A stretch of 64,000 nt of DNA from Domibacillus epiphyticus (GTDB lineage Bacteria > Bacillota > Bacilli > Bacillales > Domibacillaceae). Under the pieces are notes generated by a model. The model ran no database searches, was not told the origin of the DNA, and worked only from the letters and a program-made list of their open reading frames with translations. The DNA lies in contig NZ_MSFI01000014.1 of the NCBI RefSeq assembly GCF_001975785.1, positions 20,726-84,725 of the forward strand, in the 5' to 3' direction. Position 1 is the first letter of the stretch, and every line of letters begins with the position of its first letter. The position numbers and the translations under genes were made by a program. Below are positions 52,437 to 62,143 of the stretch, one piece after another.

Positions 52437-53309
52437 TTGAACGAAAAAAAACGAAAAATTTTACTTGCCGCCATGAAGCTTTTTTCAAAAAAAAGCTTTC
52501 ACCAAACATCGATGCAGCAAATTGCAGAGGTTTGCGGACTGTCAAAAGGCAGTTTGTATACTCATTTTAAATCGAAAGAGACGTTGCTTTCAGATATTTT
52601 TATTTATTATTATCAATTATTAAATGATCAAATTGCTGCAGCAAGACAGGAGTCAGACACAGTAAAGGAAGCGTTTGTAAGAGAAATTGCGATTAGAACG
52701 CGTCACTATTGTGCATTTCAAGAATTCTTTCTCATGCAAGTGAAAGAAATCCGCGGACTTGAAGACCCATCGCTTAATCAATATGTTCGTCGTGAAAATC
52801 TTCTAATTATGCAGCGCACTGAAAAACGGATTATTGAGATGTATGGACCAGCAGTACAGTCTTATGCAGCTGATTTAACTGCTACGTTAAGAGGGATGAT
52901 GATTTCTTATTTGCGGGAAATTATTGAAAAAGAAAAACCGTGTGATTTTGAGGAATTGAGCCGCTATTTAGTTTGTCAGCTTGATGCGGCTGTCCAAATG
53001 ATATTGGAAAGAAAACCGGTCCCTTTTTTTGAATCGTATTTATTAAAGGGGAAGAAGTTTGGATCGGAAGAGGCGGTTCATCCACTTCACATGATAAAAA
53101 AAATGAAAGAAGCTGTTCAGTTACAAAAGGAATCAGCCATTATTCTGGATTCTATTGCCATTCTCGAACAGGAATTGCTTGAAGTGAAACCGCGTCAGGC
53201 AATAGTGGAAGGCATGTTATTTAATTTAAAAAAAGGGCACTCTACAAAAGATCTTGCAAAAGAACTGGAGCAGGCTGTAAAAAAACTGCCGGAAACGATT
53301 CATAAATAA
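52437..53309 (+). CDS. TetR/AcrR-family regulator (290 aa)
   Basis: It starts with TTG (MNEKKRKILLAAMKLFSKKS). The N-terminal helix-turn-helix is typical (TSMQQIAEVCGLSKGSLYTHF). The C-terminal ligand domain is longer than usual (290 aa against about 190-210), with a final helical part (LEQAVKKLPETIHK). It sits 18 nt before an MFS exporter gene, so it probably represses the pair until an inducing compound binds. Confidence 0.9.
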   Translation: MNEKKRKILLAAMKLFSKKSFHQTSMQQIAEVCGLSKGSLYTHFKSKETLLSDIFIYYYQLLNDQIAAARQESDTVKEAFVREIAIRTRHYCAFQEFFLMQVKEIRGLEDPSLNQYVRRENLLIMQRTEKRIIEMYGPAVQSYAADLTATLRGMMISYLREIIEKEKPCDFEELSRYLVCQLDAAVQMILERKPVPFFESYLLKGKKFGSEEAVHPLHMIKKMKEAVQLQKESAIILDSIAILEQELLEVKPRQAIVEGMLFNLKKGHSTKDLAKELEQAVKKLPETIHK

Positions 53310-53327
53310 CAGAAAGCAGGTTTTAGC

Positions 53328-54533
53328 ATGTCACGAAAAAAAATACAACAGTTTCCAATGATTATCTTAATGATGGATATGTTTATCATCATGACTGGAA
53401 TCGGGCTGGTCATCCCAATTATGCCGACGATTATACATGAATTTGGGGCAGGGGGAAAAACGTTTGGGTTTTTAATTGCCACATTTGCGTTCGCGCAATT
53501 TTTATTTTCACCAATGGCGGGGGACTTATCCGATCGGGTTGGGCGGAAAAAAACAATTATCTTTGGATTGGTGCTATTTTCCTTTTCGCAGTTCTTATTT
53601 GCGTTTTCAGAGCATCTCTGGCTTCTTTATGTATCTCGTGTGATTGGCGGCATTGGCGGGGCGTTTATGATTCCATCCATGATGGCATTCGTTGCTGATA
53701 TTACAACAGTGGAAACTCGGGCAAAAGGGATGGGACGACTCGGTGCTGCGATGTCATTTGGTTTTGTTGTCGGTCCGGGTGTCGGTGGATTCTTGGCAGC
53801 ATTTGGACTGCGTGCACCGTTTATCATTGCAGGTGCTGTTGCAGCATTGGCTGCTTTATTTTCTGTTTTCTCTTTAAAAGAACCTGAAAAAGAGGAAGCA
53901 TCTTTATCAAAGGCATCAAACCAGCGTGACTCTTTATGGAAACAGATGGCCAGTTCAGTGACAAAACCATATTTTATTTTGCTCATTATGATGTTTACAC
54001 TTTCGTTTGGTCTAGCTAACTATCAATCAACCATCAGCTTGTTTACAGATGTAAAATTCGGCTTTTCTCCAGGGGAAATTTCAATACTCATGGTTGTTGG
54101 CGGTCTTGTCGGTGTTATTGTACAGGCATTCATACTGGATCGTGTTCTGGAACGTTATGGAGAAGTATGGGTAATGAATATTATGCTTGTTGTTGCAGCA
54201 CTTTCTATGCTCAGCATCCTGCTTGCTTCTGGTTTTGTGTCGGTCCTCATTATTTCCGGCGTGTTCTTTACTGCCGCATCGCTGCTTCGTCCTGCTATAA
54301 ATACAACGGTGTCTAAAATGGCAGGAAATGAACAAGGCTTTGCGGCTGGGATGAACAATGCATACATGAGTATTGGAAATATGATTGGTCCTGCACTGGC
54401 TGGTATATTGTTTGATGTAAACATGGGCCTCCCGTATATCTTCGGTTCAATTATTATAGGCGTGACATTAATCATTTGTATAAACTGGGCGCGGGGAAGA
54501 AAAAGACAAAACGTTGCAAGCTCGGTTCAATAA
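53328..54533 (+). CDS. MFS multidrug efflux transporter (401 aa)
   Basis: An ATG follows AGAAAGCAGG. Twelve membrane helices. Family motif A is GDLSDRVGRKKTII between helices 2 and 3, and motif C is GFVVGPGVGGFLAA in helix 5, the antiporter signature of NorA/Bmr-type drug exporters. The TetR gene lies just upstream. The drug range cannot be told from sequence. Confidence 0.88.
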   Translation: MSRKKIQQFPMIILMMDMFIIMTGIGLVIPIMPTIIHEFGAGGKTFGFLIATFAFAQFLFSPMAGDLSDRVGRKKTIIFGLVLFSFSQFLFAFSEHLWLLYVSRVIGGIGGAFMIPSMMAFVADITTVETRAKGMGRLGAAMSFGFVVGPGVGGFLAAFGLRAPFIIAGAVAALAALFSVFSLKEPEKEEASLSKASNQRDSLWKQMASSVTKPYFILLIMMFTLSFGLANYQSTISLFTDVKFGFSPGEISILMVVGGLVGVIVQAFILDRVLERYGEVWVMNIMLVVAALSMLSILLASGFVSVLIISGVFFTAASLLRPAINTTVSKMAGNEQGFAAGMNNAYMSIGNMIGPALAGILFDVNMGLPYIFGSIIIGVTLIICINWARGRKRQNVASSVQ

Positions 54534-54566
54534 GAGAAGAGTGCGGAGTTTTCCCGCACTCTTCTT
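54533..54566. terminator. Terminator between the MFS gene and the HAD gene
   Basis: AGAAGAGTGCGG and CCGCACTCTTCT form a stem; serves both convergent genes. Confidence 0.75.
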
Positions 54567-55188
54567 ATGCATCTGCTGCAAAATGAACGATATCATCTGG
54601 TGTTGCAGCTTTATAGTCCGTCCCGCTGATCAATGACTCATCATCGTAACCCCATGATGCCCAGATAAATGGGAGACCGGTTTTTTTACATGCATCAATA
54701 TCACGTTGTTCATCACCGACATAAAAGGCGTCAGACGGAGTATACTGATATTGCTTTAAAAATTTTTTGATTAATTTATCTTTGCTGAAAATATACTTGG
54801 AAGAAAGAATGTCTTTCACATAGTCAATCCCATTTGATTTAAGGCTGTTGTCAATAATATCGCTGGCGTTTGACGAAATAATGGAAATATGAATACCCTG
54901 GCTGTGCAGATCATCAAGCATCTGTTTTATTCCGGGAAAAAGCGGCAGGGTTTCTTTCATATCGCGTACGTGACGATATAATTTCGGTGCCGCAAACGGA
55001 ATGTTTCGAATGGGGAAATTTAAATAACGGCACCGCTCAGGGATGCTCATTTTTTTTAAATCGTCAAGCTCTTCAAATGCAACTTTATTGTATCCTTCCG
55101 CCTCAGCAAATTTGTTGTATGCCTTTATAAATATTTGAATGGAATTAGAAAGCGTTCCATCAAAATCAAATATAATACATTTTGTCAT
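54565..55188 (-). CDS. HAD-family hydrolase, PGP-like (207 aa)
   Basis: The start at 55,188 (MTKCIIFDFDGTLSNS) follows AAAGGATG. HAD motifs: I, FDFDGTLSNS with the nucleophile Asp; II, SIISSNASD; III, Lys in KFLKQYQYT; IV, YVGDEQRDIDAC. The alpha-helical cap after motif I places it in subgroup IA, with phosphoglycolate-phosphatase-like enzymes. The substrate is unknown. Confidence 0.85.
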   Translation of the reverse strand: MTKCIIFDFDGTLSNSIQIFIKAYNKFAEAEGYNKVAFEELDDLKKMSIPERCRYLNFPIRNIPFAAPKLYRHVRDMKETLPLFPGIKQMLDDLHSQGIHISIISSNASDIIDNSLKSNGIDYVKDILSSKYIFSKDKLIKKFLKQYQYTPSDAFYVGDEQRDIDACKKTGLPFIWASWGYDDESLISGTDYKAATPDDIVHFAADA

Positions 55189-55325
55189 TTCTATCATCCT
55201 TTCAATAGGAGCGCGTCGCCCCCGTATAATATTATTTTATCACTGGAAAAGACCGTCAAACATAAAAAGAGATATTTTTATCACAATCTTTACATTCTGT
55301 TATAATGAGTAATGGAAAAACATAA

Positions 55326-56087
<762 letters not shown>

Positions 56088-56126
56088 CAAAAAGCATTCA
56101 TCATCATTATGGTGAATGCTTTTTTA
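56088..56126 (+). terminator. Terminator of map
   Basis: AAAAAGCATTCA and TGAATGCTTTTTT arms enclose a short loop. Confidence 0.8.
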
Positions 56127-56146
56127 AATCGGAATAATTACTGTTT
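56126..56146. promoter_or_regulatory. Zur-like box 1
   Basis: AAATCGGAATAATTACTGTT resembles the zinc-uptake repressor consensus AAATCGTAATNATTACGATT at most positions. Confidence 0.55.
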
Positions 56147-56148
56147 AC

Positions 56149-56168
56149 AAATCGTAATGATTACTATA
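56149..56168. promoter_or_regulatory. Zur-like box 2
   Basis: AAATCGTAATGATTACTATA matches the first 16 bases of the Zur consensus fully and lies 35 nt before the zinc lipoprotein start. Confidence 0.75.
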
Positions 56169-56203
56169 AGATTAAATTTATATTATGTTTGGAGGGTATT
56201 AAT

Positions 56204-57253
56204 GTGAAAAAATGGGCAGTCATTGCAGCCAGCTTATCATTATTTTTAGCTGCATGTGGAAATAAAGAGGAGAAAGAACCACAAATAACAGATGCTCAAA
56301 ATAACAAGTTGACCGTGTATACAACGATTTATCCGCTCGAATATTTTGCGGAGCGTATTGGAGGCAGCACAGTATCTGTAGAAAGCATTATGCCGTCCGG
56401 CGCAGATGCGCATACATTTGAGCCGACATCAAAAACAATGCTTGATCTAGCGCAAGCCGACTTGTTTTTCTATAATGGGTTAAACCTCGAGCCGTTTGCA
56501 GAAAAAGCGGAAGCTACACTTGCTGAAGAAGACACAAAAATTGTAAATGTGGGTGAACATGTTAATCTTGAAGCATCGAATCATGAAGGGCACTCTCATG
56601 ATGAAGAAGCCGATAGTGGAGATGTACACAAAGACTCATATGAAATGGAACAATTAGAAGAAAGCGAACATGCACATGAGGAGGAACATGGACATGAAGA
56701 AGCTTCAGAAGATGATCACAATCATAGCGGCGTGGATCCTCATATATGGATTGACCCGATGCTCGCTGTTGAAATGGCGAATGTTGTAAAGAATGAGCTT
56801 GCGAAGTTGAATCCGGACGAGAAAGAGACCTATAATGAAAACTATGAGAAACTGAAAGAAGACCTTACAGCGCTTGACGGAGACTTTCATACGATGATCG
56901 ATTCAGCCGGGCAAAAAGAAATTCTTGTGTCACATGCGGCGTACGGATATTGGGAAGAGTCCTACGGGATTGAACAGATCAGTGTTGCGGGGTTGTCGCC
57001 AACTGACGAACCGTCACAAAAAGAATTAAAAGAAATTGCTGACACGGCAAAAAAACATGGGATTAAATATGTTATTTTTGAGCAAAATATTACGCCGAAA
57101 GTAGCGGAAGTCATTCAAAACGAAATTGGAGCGGATTCACTGCGACTTCATAATCTGGCATCATTAACGGATGAAGACCAGAAAAATGGGGATGATTATT
57201 TGTCCATTATGAAGAACAATATCGAGACGTTAAAAACAGCAATGATAAAATAA
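56204..57253 (+). CDS. znuA: Zinc-binding lipoprotein of ABC transport, ZnuA/AdcA type (349 aa)
   Basis: It starts with GTG (MKKWAVIAASLSLFLAAC, lipid-modified Cys18) after GGAGGG. The cluster A-I binding protein has metal ligands in GADAHTFEPT, DPHIWIDPM, VSHAAYGYWEE and the final FEQNITPK region. A His/Glu-rich loop (NHEGHSHDE, EHAHEEEHGHEE, DHNHSG) between residues about 120 and 175 is typical for zinc. No permease or ATPase gene is adjacent. Confidence 0.9.
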   Translation: MKKWAVIAASLSLFLAACGNKEEKEPQITDAQNNKLTVYTTIYPLEYFAERIGGSTVSVESIMPSGADAHTFEPTSKTMLDLAQADLFFYNGLNLEPFAEKAEATLAEEDTKIVNVGEHVNLEASNHEGHSHDEEADSGDVHKDSYEMEQLEESEHAHEEEHGHEEASEDDHNHSGVDPHIWIDPMLAVEMANVVKNELAKLNPDEKETYNENYEKLKEDLTALDGDFHTMIDSAGQKEILVSHAAYGYWEESYGIEQISVAGLSPTDEPSQKELKEIADTAKKHGIKYVIFEQNITPKVAEVIQNEIGADSLRLHNLASLTDEDQKNGDDYLSIMKNNIETLKTAMIK

Positions 57254-57256
57254 CGC

Positions 57257-57290
57257 AAAGCCGCATCCTTTTATGGAGCGGCTTTTTTTG
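57257..57290 (+). terminator. Terminator of the zinc lipoprotein gene
   Basis: AAAGCCGC, loop, GCGGCTTTTTTT. Confidence 0.75.
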
Positions 57291-57515
57291 TCCGAACCCA
57301 CCCTCGTCACTTTGATAAAATTAAAGCAGCGATATCCATGCCGCCAGAAGACGAACCATTTTTGTATAAATGACCAAGACCGAAGCCGAATAAAAGAGCA
57401 CCGGCGGGTAAAACAGTCCATATAAAGCTAATTGGTAAAATGATATGAGCAGAGTGTTTTTGACGATGGAAATTTGGAGAGCTAGAATGAGGGAAACGAA
57501 ATGGAGATGATGGAA

Positions 57516-58889
57516 ATGAACATAACGGAAATGGTTCATGCTCAAAAAGAGTTTTTTGATACAGGTGTTACCTGCAGCATCGATTGGCGAATTATACAGC
57601 TGAAAAAACTTAAAGATGTGATAAAGTCACATGAAGAAGAGATCTTGAATGCTCTTTACCATGATTTGCGTAAAAATGAGTTTGAAGCATACACAATGGA
57701 AATTGGTTTATTATATGAAAACATCCGTTTTATGATCAATCATTTGCCAAAGTGGGCCTCTGCTAAAAAAGTAAAGACCCCCATTCATCAAATGCCAGCT
57801 GAGAGCCTGATTTTATCGGAGCCATACGGTGTTACGCTTATCATTGGGGCATTTAATTATCCATTCCAGCTTGTTATTGAACCGCTGATTGGTGCCATTG
57901 CCGCAGGGAACACATCAATAGTAAAACCATCTGAAAGCACACCAAATACTTCTACTGTACTGAGAAGTATTCTTGAAAAGACATTTGATCCTTCCTTTAT
58001 TGGAGTCCAGGAAGGTGGAAAGGAAACGGTTGCAGCCCTTCTGGAGGCACCATTTGATTATATTTTTTTCACTGGCAGCGTGACAACGGCGAAAGTGGTT
58101 ATGGAAGCAGCGGCAAAGCAGCTTATACCAGTGACGCTTGAACTGGGGGGAAAAAGCCCGGCAATTGTCGATTATTCAGCTGATATAAAACAAGCGGCGA
58201 AACGCATTGCCTGGGGTAAATTCACGAATGCCGGACAGACTTGCATAGCCCCTGATTACGTACTTGTCCATCAAAATGTAAAAGAAGTATTTATGAATGA
58301 ATTAACGCTCGCAGTATACGATTTTTACGGAGCCGATCCAAAAGAAAGCAAGGATTTTGGGCGGGTTGTAAATGCAAAGCAGTTTGACCGCCTTCATTCA
58401 ATTTTTGGAAAAACGAATGGACAGATCGTTTTAGGCGGGGAAATGGATCGAGATGATGTTTTTATAGCCCCTACGATTGTGGAAACTGAGTGGGATGATC
58501 CGTTGATGGAAGAGGAAATTTTTGGACCGATATTACCTGTTTTGGCTTATAAAGAGCTTAATCAAGCAGTTACTCGTATTAAGAAATTACCGAAACCACT
58601 CGCACTGTATCTTTTCACAAAAGAAAAAGCGATTGAAGAAAAAGTGATTTCCTCAATTTCATTTGGGGGTGCCAGCATTAATGACACGCTCGTTCATGCT
58701 TCCAGTCCCTACTTGCCATTCGGTGGTGTCGGATCGTCAGGTATAAACGCCTATCATGGAAAAGCAAGCTTTGATACTTTTTCTCATAAGAAAAGCATTA
58801 TGAAAAAAAGCGGGGCACTTCAATCTAATCTGCTTCACCCACCATATGGCAAACGCCGGGTCAATCTTTTTCGAAAACTATTCCGTTAA
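57516..58889 (+). CDS. Aldehyde dehydrogenase, YwdH-like (457 aa)
   Basis: The start at 57,516 (MNITEMVHAQ) has GGAG at 9 nt; ATG 57,501 is an alternative. NAD(P)-dependent class 3-like enzyme. Landmarks: NYPFQLVIEPLIGAIAAGNT (nucleotide binding), TGSVTTAKVVMEAA, catalytic Glu in TLELGGKSPAIVD, nucleophile Cys in NAGQTCIAPDYV, and EEIFGPILPVL. The C-terminal tail (HPPYGKRRVNLFRKLF) is basic and may bind membrane, as in fatty aldehyde enzymes. Confidence 0.92.
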   Translation: MNITEMVHAQKEFFDTGVTCSIDWRIIQLKKLKDVIKSHEEEILNALYHDLRKNEFEAYTMEIGLLYENIRFMINHLPKWASAKKVKTPIHQMPAESLILSEPYGVTLIIGAFNYPFQLVIEPLIGAIAAGNTSIVKPSESTPNTSTVLRSILEKTFDPSFIGVQEGGKETVAALLEAPFDYIFFTGSVTTAKVVMEAAAKQLIPVTLELGGKSPAIVDYSADIKQAAKRIAWGKFTNAGQTCIAPDYVLVHQNVKEVFMNELTLAVYDFYGADPKESKDFGRVVNAKQFDRLHSIFGKTNGQIVLGGEMDRDDVFIAPTIVETEWDDPLMEEEIFGPILPVLAYKELNQAVTRIKKLPKPLALYLFTKEKAIEEKVISSISFGGASINDTLVHASSPYLPFGGVGSSGINAYHGKASFDTFSHKKSIMKKSGALQSNLLHPPYGKRRVNLFRKLFR

Positions 58890-58952
58890 ACAGGATTTTT
58901 ATTTGCAAAAGTCGAATAATATAATTGAAATGAAGAGAAACGGAGGAGGACT

Positions 58953-59435
58953 ATGCCGATTCTTTTGGAGCGTTTAAAAGTACCGGATGAGTTTGTTTTA
59001 ACACAAGAAGAAATTACAAATACAGCTGTTCGATATTTAACTGAAAACGGCTGGACAATCCCTGTGGAGTCCTCGGTCGGCGGCCATGATGTAAAGGGAG
59101 AAAAAATGGAGTGGACGGCGTATTTAAAATGTAAAGGGTCCAGGAGTAAACGCCAAAAAGAAGGAATGGTGTATGACAATACACAAATTCGTTCGAATGT
59201 GGCCGATCAAATAGAAAAAATGATGCGTATACAGGAAGATGCACAGACACCAAGTATATTTATAATGGCAAATCCAGGAGTTGATCGAGTGAGGTGGGTC
59301 GTTTCAAAGTTGACTGGCGGGCTTGATAAACTTGATATTATCCGCATGTGGATTTATCCAAATGGCGTCGTGAAATGGGACATTCCACCGCATCTTATAT
59401 ATGTGGCAAAATCACTGGGAATTGAGAAAAATTGA
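58953..59435 (+). CDS. Protein of unknown function (160 aa)
   Basis: An ATG follows GGAGGAGG. Mixed helix/strand protein with WTAYLKCKGSRSKRQKEG in the middle and RMWIYPNGVVKWDIPPHL near the end. The segment around EWTAYLKCKG faintly recalls an E-x-K nuclease core, but no full catalytic set is visible. It appears to be a single-gene unit between the dehydrogenase and the cold-shock gene. Confidence 0.6.
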   Translation: MPILLERLKVPDEFVLTQEEITNTAVRYLTENGWTIPVESSVGGHDVKGEKMEWTAYLKCKGSRSKRQKEGMVYDNTQIRSNVADQIEKMMRIQEDAQTPSIFIMANPGVDRVRWVVSKLTGGLDKLDIIRMWIYPNGVVKWDIPPHLIYVAKSLGIEKN

Positions 59436-59584
59436 AAGATCCGGTTGCACCGGAAAATAAAAGATGGTATAGTAAAGTTAGTTGTTCGTTCGTTTCAAAA
59501 GAGAACTACATAAATTGTTTTCGGTTTGAAATTGCAGCAAACAGCAAGAATGATTGTGCGCATAAAGCGTGAGGAGGACATAAC

Positions 59585-59785
59585 ATGTTACAAGGTAAAG
59601 TAAAATGGTTTAATGCAGAAAAAGGCTTCGGTTTCATCGAAGTTGAAGGACAAGACGATGTATTCGTACATTTCTCAGCTATTCAAGGTGAAGGCTACAA
59701 ATCACTTGAAGAAGGCCAAAGCGTAACATTTGAAGTGGTTGAAGGACCACGTGGCCCACAAGCTGCTAACGTAGAAAAAAACTAA
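59585..59785 (+). CDS. cspB: Cold-shock protein (66 aa)
   Basis: An ATG follows GTGAGGAGG. The five-stranded OB fold with RNA-binding motifs KGFGFIEV and VFVHFSAIQ is complete. It melts RNA structure and aids translation in the cold. A leader of about 120 nt (from about 59,460) precedes it, as in other csp genes where the leader takes part in control. Confidence 0.95.
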   Translation: MLQGKVKWFNAEKGFGFIEVEGQDDVFVHFSAIQGEGYKSLEEGQSVTFEVVEGPRGPQAANVEKN

Positions 59786-59797
59786 TCTGACTAAAAC

Positions 59798-59834
59798 CAT
59801 AACAGGTGAAGCTATTGCTTCACCTGTTTTTCGT
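59798..59834 (+). terminator. Terminator of the cold-shock gene
   Basis: AACAGGTGAAGC and GCTTCACCTGTT are followed by TTT. Confidence 0.8.
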
Positions 59835-59856
59835 TGTTTTATTTTCATAAACATAT

Positions 59857-59870
59857 TGTAAGCGCTGTCA
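59857..59870. promoter_or_regulatory. CcpA site (cre) candidate
   Basis: TGTAAGCGCTGTCA fits the consensus TGNAANCGNWNNCW at every fixed position. It lies 120 nt before the next gene. Confidence 0.5.
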
Positions 59871-59989
59871 ATAATAAAAAGGGAATTTGTCACAAAAAGG
59901 CTATAATTTAACCGTAAAAATAAGTGTTTTTTTGTAGAAAACGAGTACAATAAATGAGACATGAATCGAAACAAAACAGGAGGATGAAA

Positions 59990-60340
59990 ATGATCTATTT
60001 TGCAGCAGTCGTGGTGATTGTTGTTGCAGGGGTGTTTTTGGCTAACCGGTATTTTTCCGGTCATAAAGTGGAAGAAGGGCTGCTTGTCGTTAAATCGGGT
60101 GACAAGGAAACCGCTATTCCCATGGATGAAATTGTTGAAGTGTTTGAAATGGACGAATTCCCTAGTGAACCATCTTTAATTGAAAAATATATTATACGGC
60201 CGTACGTAAAGAAAGAACGTGTTGCTGTATTAACAAGTTCTAATATCTCGTATCTCTTTGTTCTTCGCAATCCAGATCGACTTGTGAAATCAGTTAAAGC
60301 GCAAAATCCAGGTGTTCATATAAAAGCCAAAGTGATATAA
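59990..60340 (+). CDS. Membrane-anchored PH-like protein, SunI/YnzG-like (116 aa)
   Basis: The ATG at 59,990 lies after AGGAGG. One N-terminal helix (IYFAAVVVIVVAGVFLANRY) leads to a strand-rich domain (LLVVKSGDKETAIPMDEIVE, ERVAVLTSSNISYLFVLRNP) that resembles the small bacterial PH-like fold of SunI. Known SunI gives immunity to a lantibiotic, but general relatives occur without one, and none is near. Family call is from pattern only. Confidence 0.6.
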   Translation: MIYFAAVVVIVVAGVFLANRYFSGHKVEEGLLVVKSGDKETAIPMDEIVEVFEMDEFPSEPSLIEKYIIRPYVKKERVAVLTSSNISYLFVLRNPDRLVKSVKAQNPGVHIKAKVI

Positions 60341-60341
60341 A

Positions 60342-60370
60342 AAACGGGACATGAACCGTTTTTTTTTATT
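60342..60370 (+). terminator. Terminator of the PH-like gene
   Basis: AAACGG, loop, CCGTTTTTTTTTATTT; short stem, strong T-run. Confidence 0.6.
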
Positions 60371-60508
60371 TCATTGAAATAGACAATAATAATATTATGT
60401 AAACTATATTCGTTTATTTCGCTGATATAAAGATAAAATGACTATTTACAAAGGCTATCGAAGCTGTTACGTTATAGTAGTTAAATGTAGAAAAGGGGGT
60501 TACATATA

Positions 60509-60808
60509 ATGGTGATCTTCACAGAAGAGCAGACAGAAGCGGTTGTAACCGAAACATCATACTGCTGGAAGAAAAACATTGTCAAAGTGGAAGACGGTTA
60601 TTTAAAAAGCACCGGCATGATTACAAATACCCGAATTCCCATTGTCCATATTGACACCGTTGTGTACTCATACAACCCAAAAAAACCGGCGATTGTCCCT
60701 ATACTCAAAATTATTGGTAAAGGTACTGTATTGTGTGAAATGGAGATTTCAGCTGAACATATAGAAGCTGTTCAAGACTGGATATTACGCGTGATTGATC
60801 AATCATGA
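60509..60808 (+). CDS. Small protein, possible PH-like fold (99 aa)
   Basis: An ATG follows AAAAGGGGG. Strand-rich with KVEDGYLKSTGMITNTRIPI and VHIDTVVYSYNPKKPAIVP, ending in a helix EAVQDWILRVID. It shares general layout with bacterial PH-like proteins. No function is known. It has its own terminator. Confidence 0.6.
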   Translation: MVIFTEEQTEAVVTETSYCWKKNIVKVEDGYLKSTGMITNTRIPIVHIDTVVYSYNPKKPAIVPILKIIGKGTVLCEMEISAEHIEAVQDWILRVIDQS

Positions 60809-60814
60809 CATTAC

Positions 60815-60847
60815 AGAACCGTCTAACTAAAGGCGGTTTTTTTATTT
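60815..60847 (+). terminator. Terminator of the 99-aa gene
   Basis: AACCGTCT and AGGCGGTT arms (with a G-T pair) are followed by TTTTT. Confidence 0.65.
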
Positions 60848-60870
60848 TTGAATAGAAAGGGAGTCTTTCG

Positions 60871-61500
60871 ATGAAGGGATCGACCCACGCAGTAATCGGT
60901 GCAGCAACAGGACTTGGTGTTTCCATCTGGATCAATGCTTCCCCGATTGAAACAGCCGTGCTGTCAGGGATTGGTGCGATTTCAGCCTTAGTGCCAGACC
61001 TTGATGTCAACGGTAAGCTGGCAAACAAAATTACTGTAGAAAAGAAATGGCTCATTTTATTTTTCACTGCAGCTGGTTTGCTTCTTGCGCTCTACAGTTA
61101 CTTAATGCTGTCCGGAATAAAACAGATGAGCGGTTTTTTTATCAGCATCGGCCTTTTATTGCTCCCGAGATTGTTCATTAAACAGCGTACAATGCTCTTT
61201 ATAACAGGGGCATTTATTTTATATACTGGCTGGAGGATTGACCAGTTGTGGATTATGTATACCGCTCTTTTTATCATTTTTTCCTCAATTGTTTCACATC
61301 GAACATGGACGCATTCTTTAATCGGTACAGCATTATTTGCCGTAGTGGCGTTGGAAATTTCAAGAGCTTATCCGTTGCCTGGTTTATTCGCAACACTTCT
61401 ATTAGGCTATGTTTCACATTTAGCAGCTGATATGAAAATGCTCCCATCAAATAAAAAAGGGACAAAATGGTTTTATCCATTATGGAAAAAAGAATTTTAA
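60871..61500 (+). CDS. YdjM-type membrane-bound metal-dependent hydrolase (209 aa)
   Basis: An ATG follows GAAAGGGAG. The YdjM/DUF457 layout is clear: MKGSTHAVIGAATGLGVSI at the start, LVPDLDVNGKLANKI with the metal-binding Asp pair, HRTWTHSLIGTALFA with His residues, and LGYVSHLAADMKM. Five or so membrane segments. Some relatives are linked to DNA damage response; the role here is unknown. Confidence 0.85.
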   Translation: MKGSTHAVIGAATGLGVSIWINASPIETAVLSGIGAISALVPDLDVNGKLANKITVEKKWLILFFTAAGLLLALYSYLMLSGIKQMSGFFISIGLLLLPRLFIKQRTMLFITGAFILYTGWRIDQLWIMYTALFIIFSSIVSHRTWTHSLIGTALFAVVALEISRAYPLPGLFATLLLGYVSHLAADMKMLPSNKKGTKWFYPLWKKEF

Positions 61501-61527
61501 AAAGCCAAACAGGCTTTTTATTTTTTA
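61497..61527 (+). terminator. Terminator of the YdjM-type gene
   Basis: AAAAAGCC and GGCTTTTT arms with a T-rich tail. Confidence 0.7.
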
Positions 61528-61627
61528 AAACACTATGTGCAAAATTCAAAATACTTAAGAAAAAGAGATTTAAAAACAATAATAAATGGGAATAAAAATA
61601 ACAATATTAAAAAGAGGAGGCTTATTT

Positions 61628-62032
61628 ATGTGGACAAAATTTATTTCAAGCATTGGGCTGGAGAGTGTAAAAGTGGATACAATTTTACATGATAAGCAAG
61701 CGGCACTTGGAGACACAGTTAAAGGAGAAGTGCTCATACTTGGCAGGCAGACAGAAAAATCAATTGAGAAAGTAAAAGTTCTGCTTTATTTGCAATATGA
61801 AGAAGTACATCCGGACAGTGATTTTTCATGGCATGACAAACATTTTGAAGAAGTAACACTAAACGTAGGTCGAAATCTTACAGAGGGAGAAGAGGAACGT
61901 ATTCCTTTTTCTATAAAGATTCCTGAAGAAGGACCGAAAACAGATGAAAAACATAAATGGATTCTTCAAACACAAGTTGTTATACCGCAGGCTTTTGACC
62001 CAAAAGATGAAGATGAACTCATCATTATGTGA
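61628..62032 (+). CDS. Half-length Spo0M-like protein (134 aa)
   Basis: An ATG follows GAGGAGG. The start is typical for Spo0M (SSIGLESVKVDTILHDKQAA, GDTVKGEVLILGRQTEKSIE), and it continues to HKWILQTQVVIPQAFDPKDE. It then stops, whereas B. subtilis Spo0M has about 258 aa with a second arrestin-like half. Either the gene was cut short or it is a one-domain form. Spo0M affects sporulation and cell shape control. Confidence 0.8.
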   Translation: MWTKFISSIGLESVKVDTILHDKQAALGDTVKGEVLILGRQTEKSIEKVKVLLYLQYEEVHPDSDFSWHDKHFEEVTLNVGRNLTEGEEERIPFSIKIPEEGPKTDEKHKWILQTQVVIPQAFDPKDEDELIIM

Positions 62033-62143
62033 AAAGAAGAAGTTTTATTTCACGGCTTTGAAAGGATTGACAATAAAATCATTCTGTTATATATTAATAA
62101 AAAATAATTTAATTTGTTATATAACAGAAAGGGAGCGAAATTC

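Noticed and set aside
59585..59785. Cold-shock leader as a separate regulatory RNA
   Set aside because: A leader of about 120 nt exists, but the switch itself cannot be shown from one sequence.
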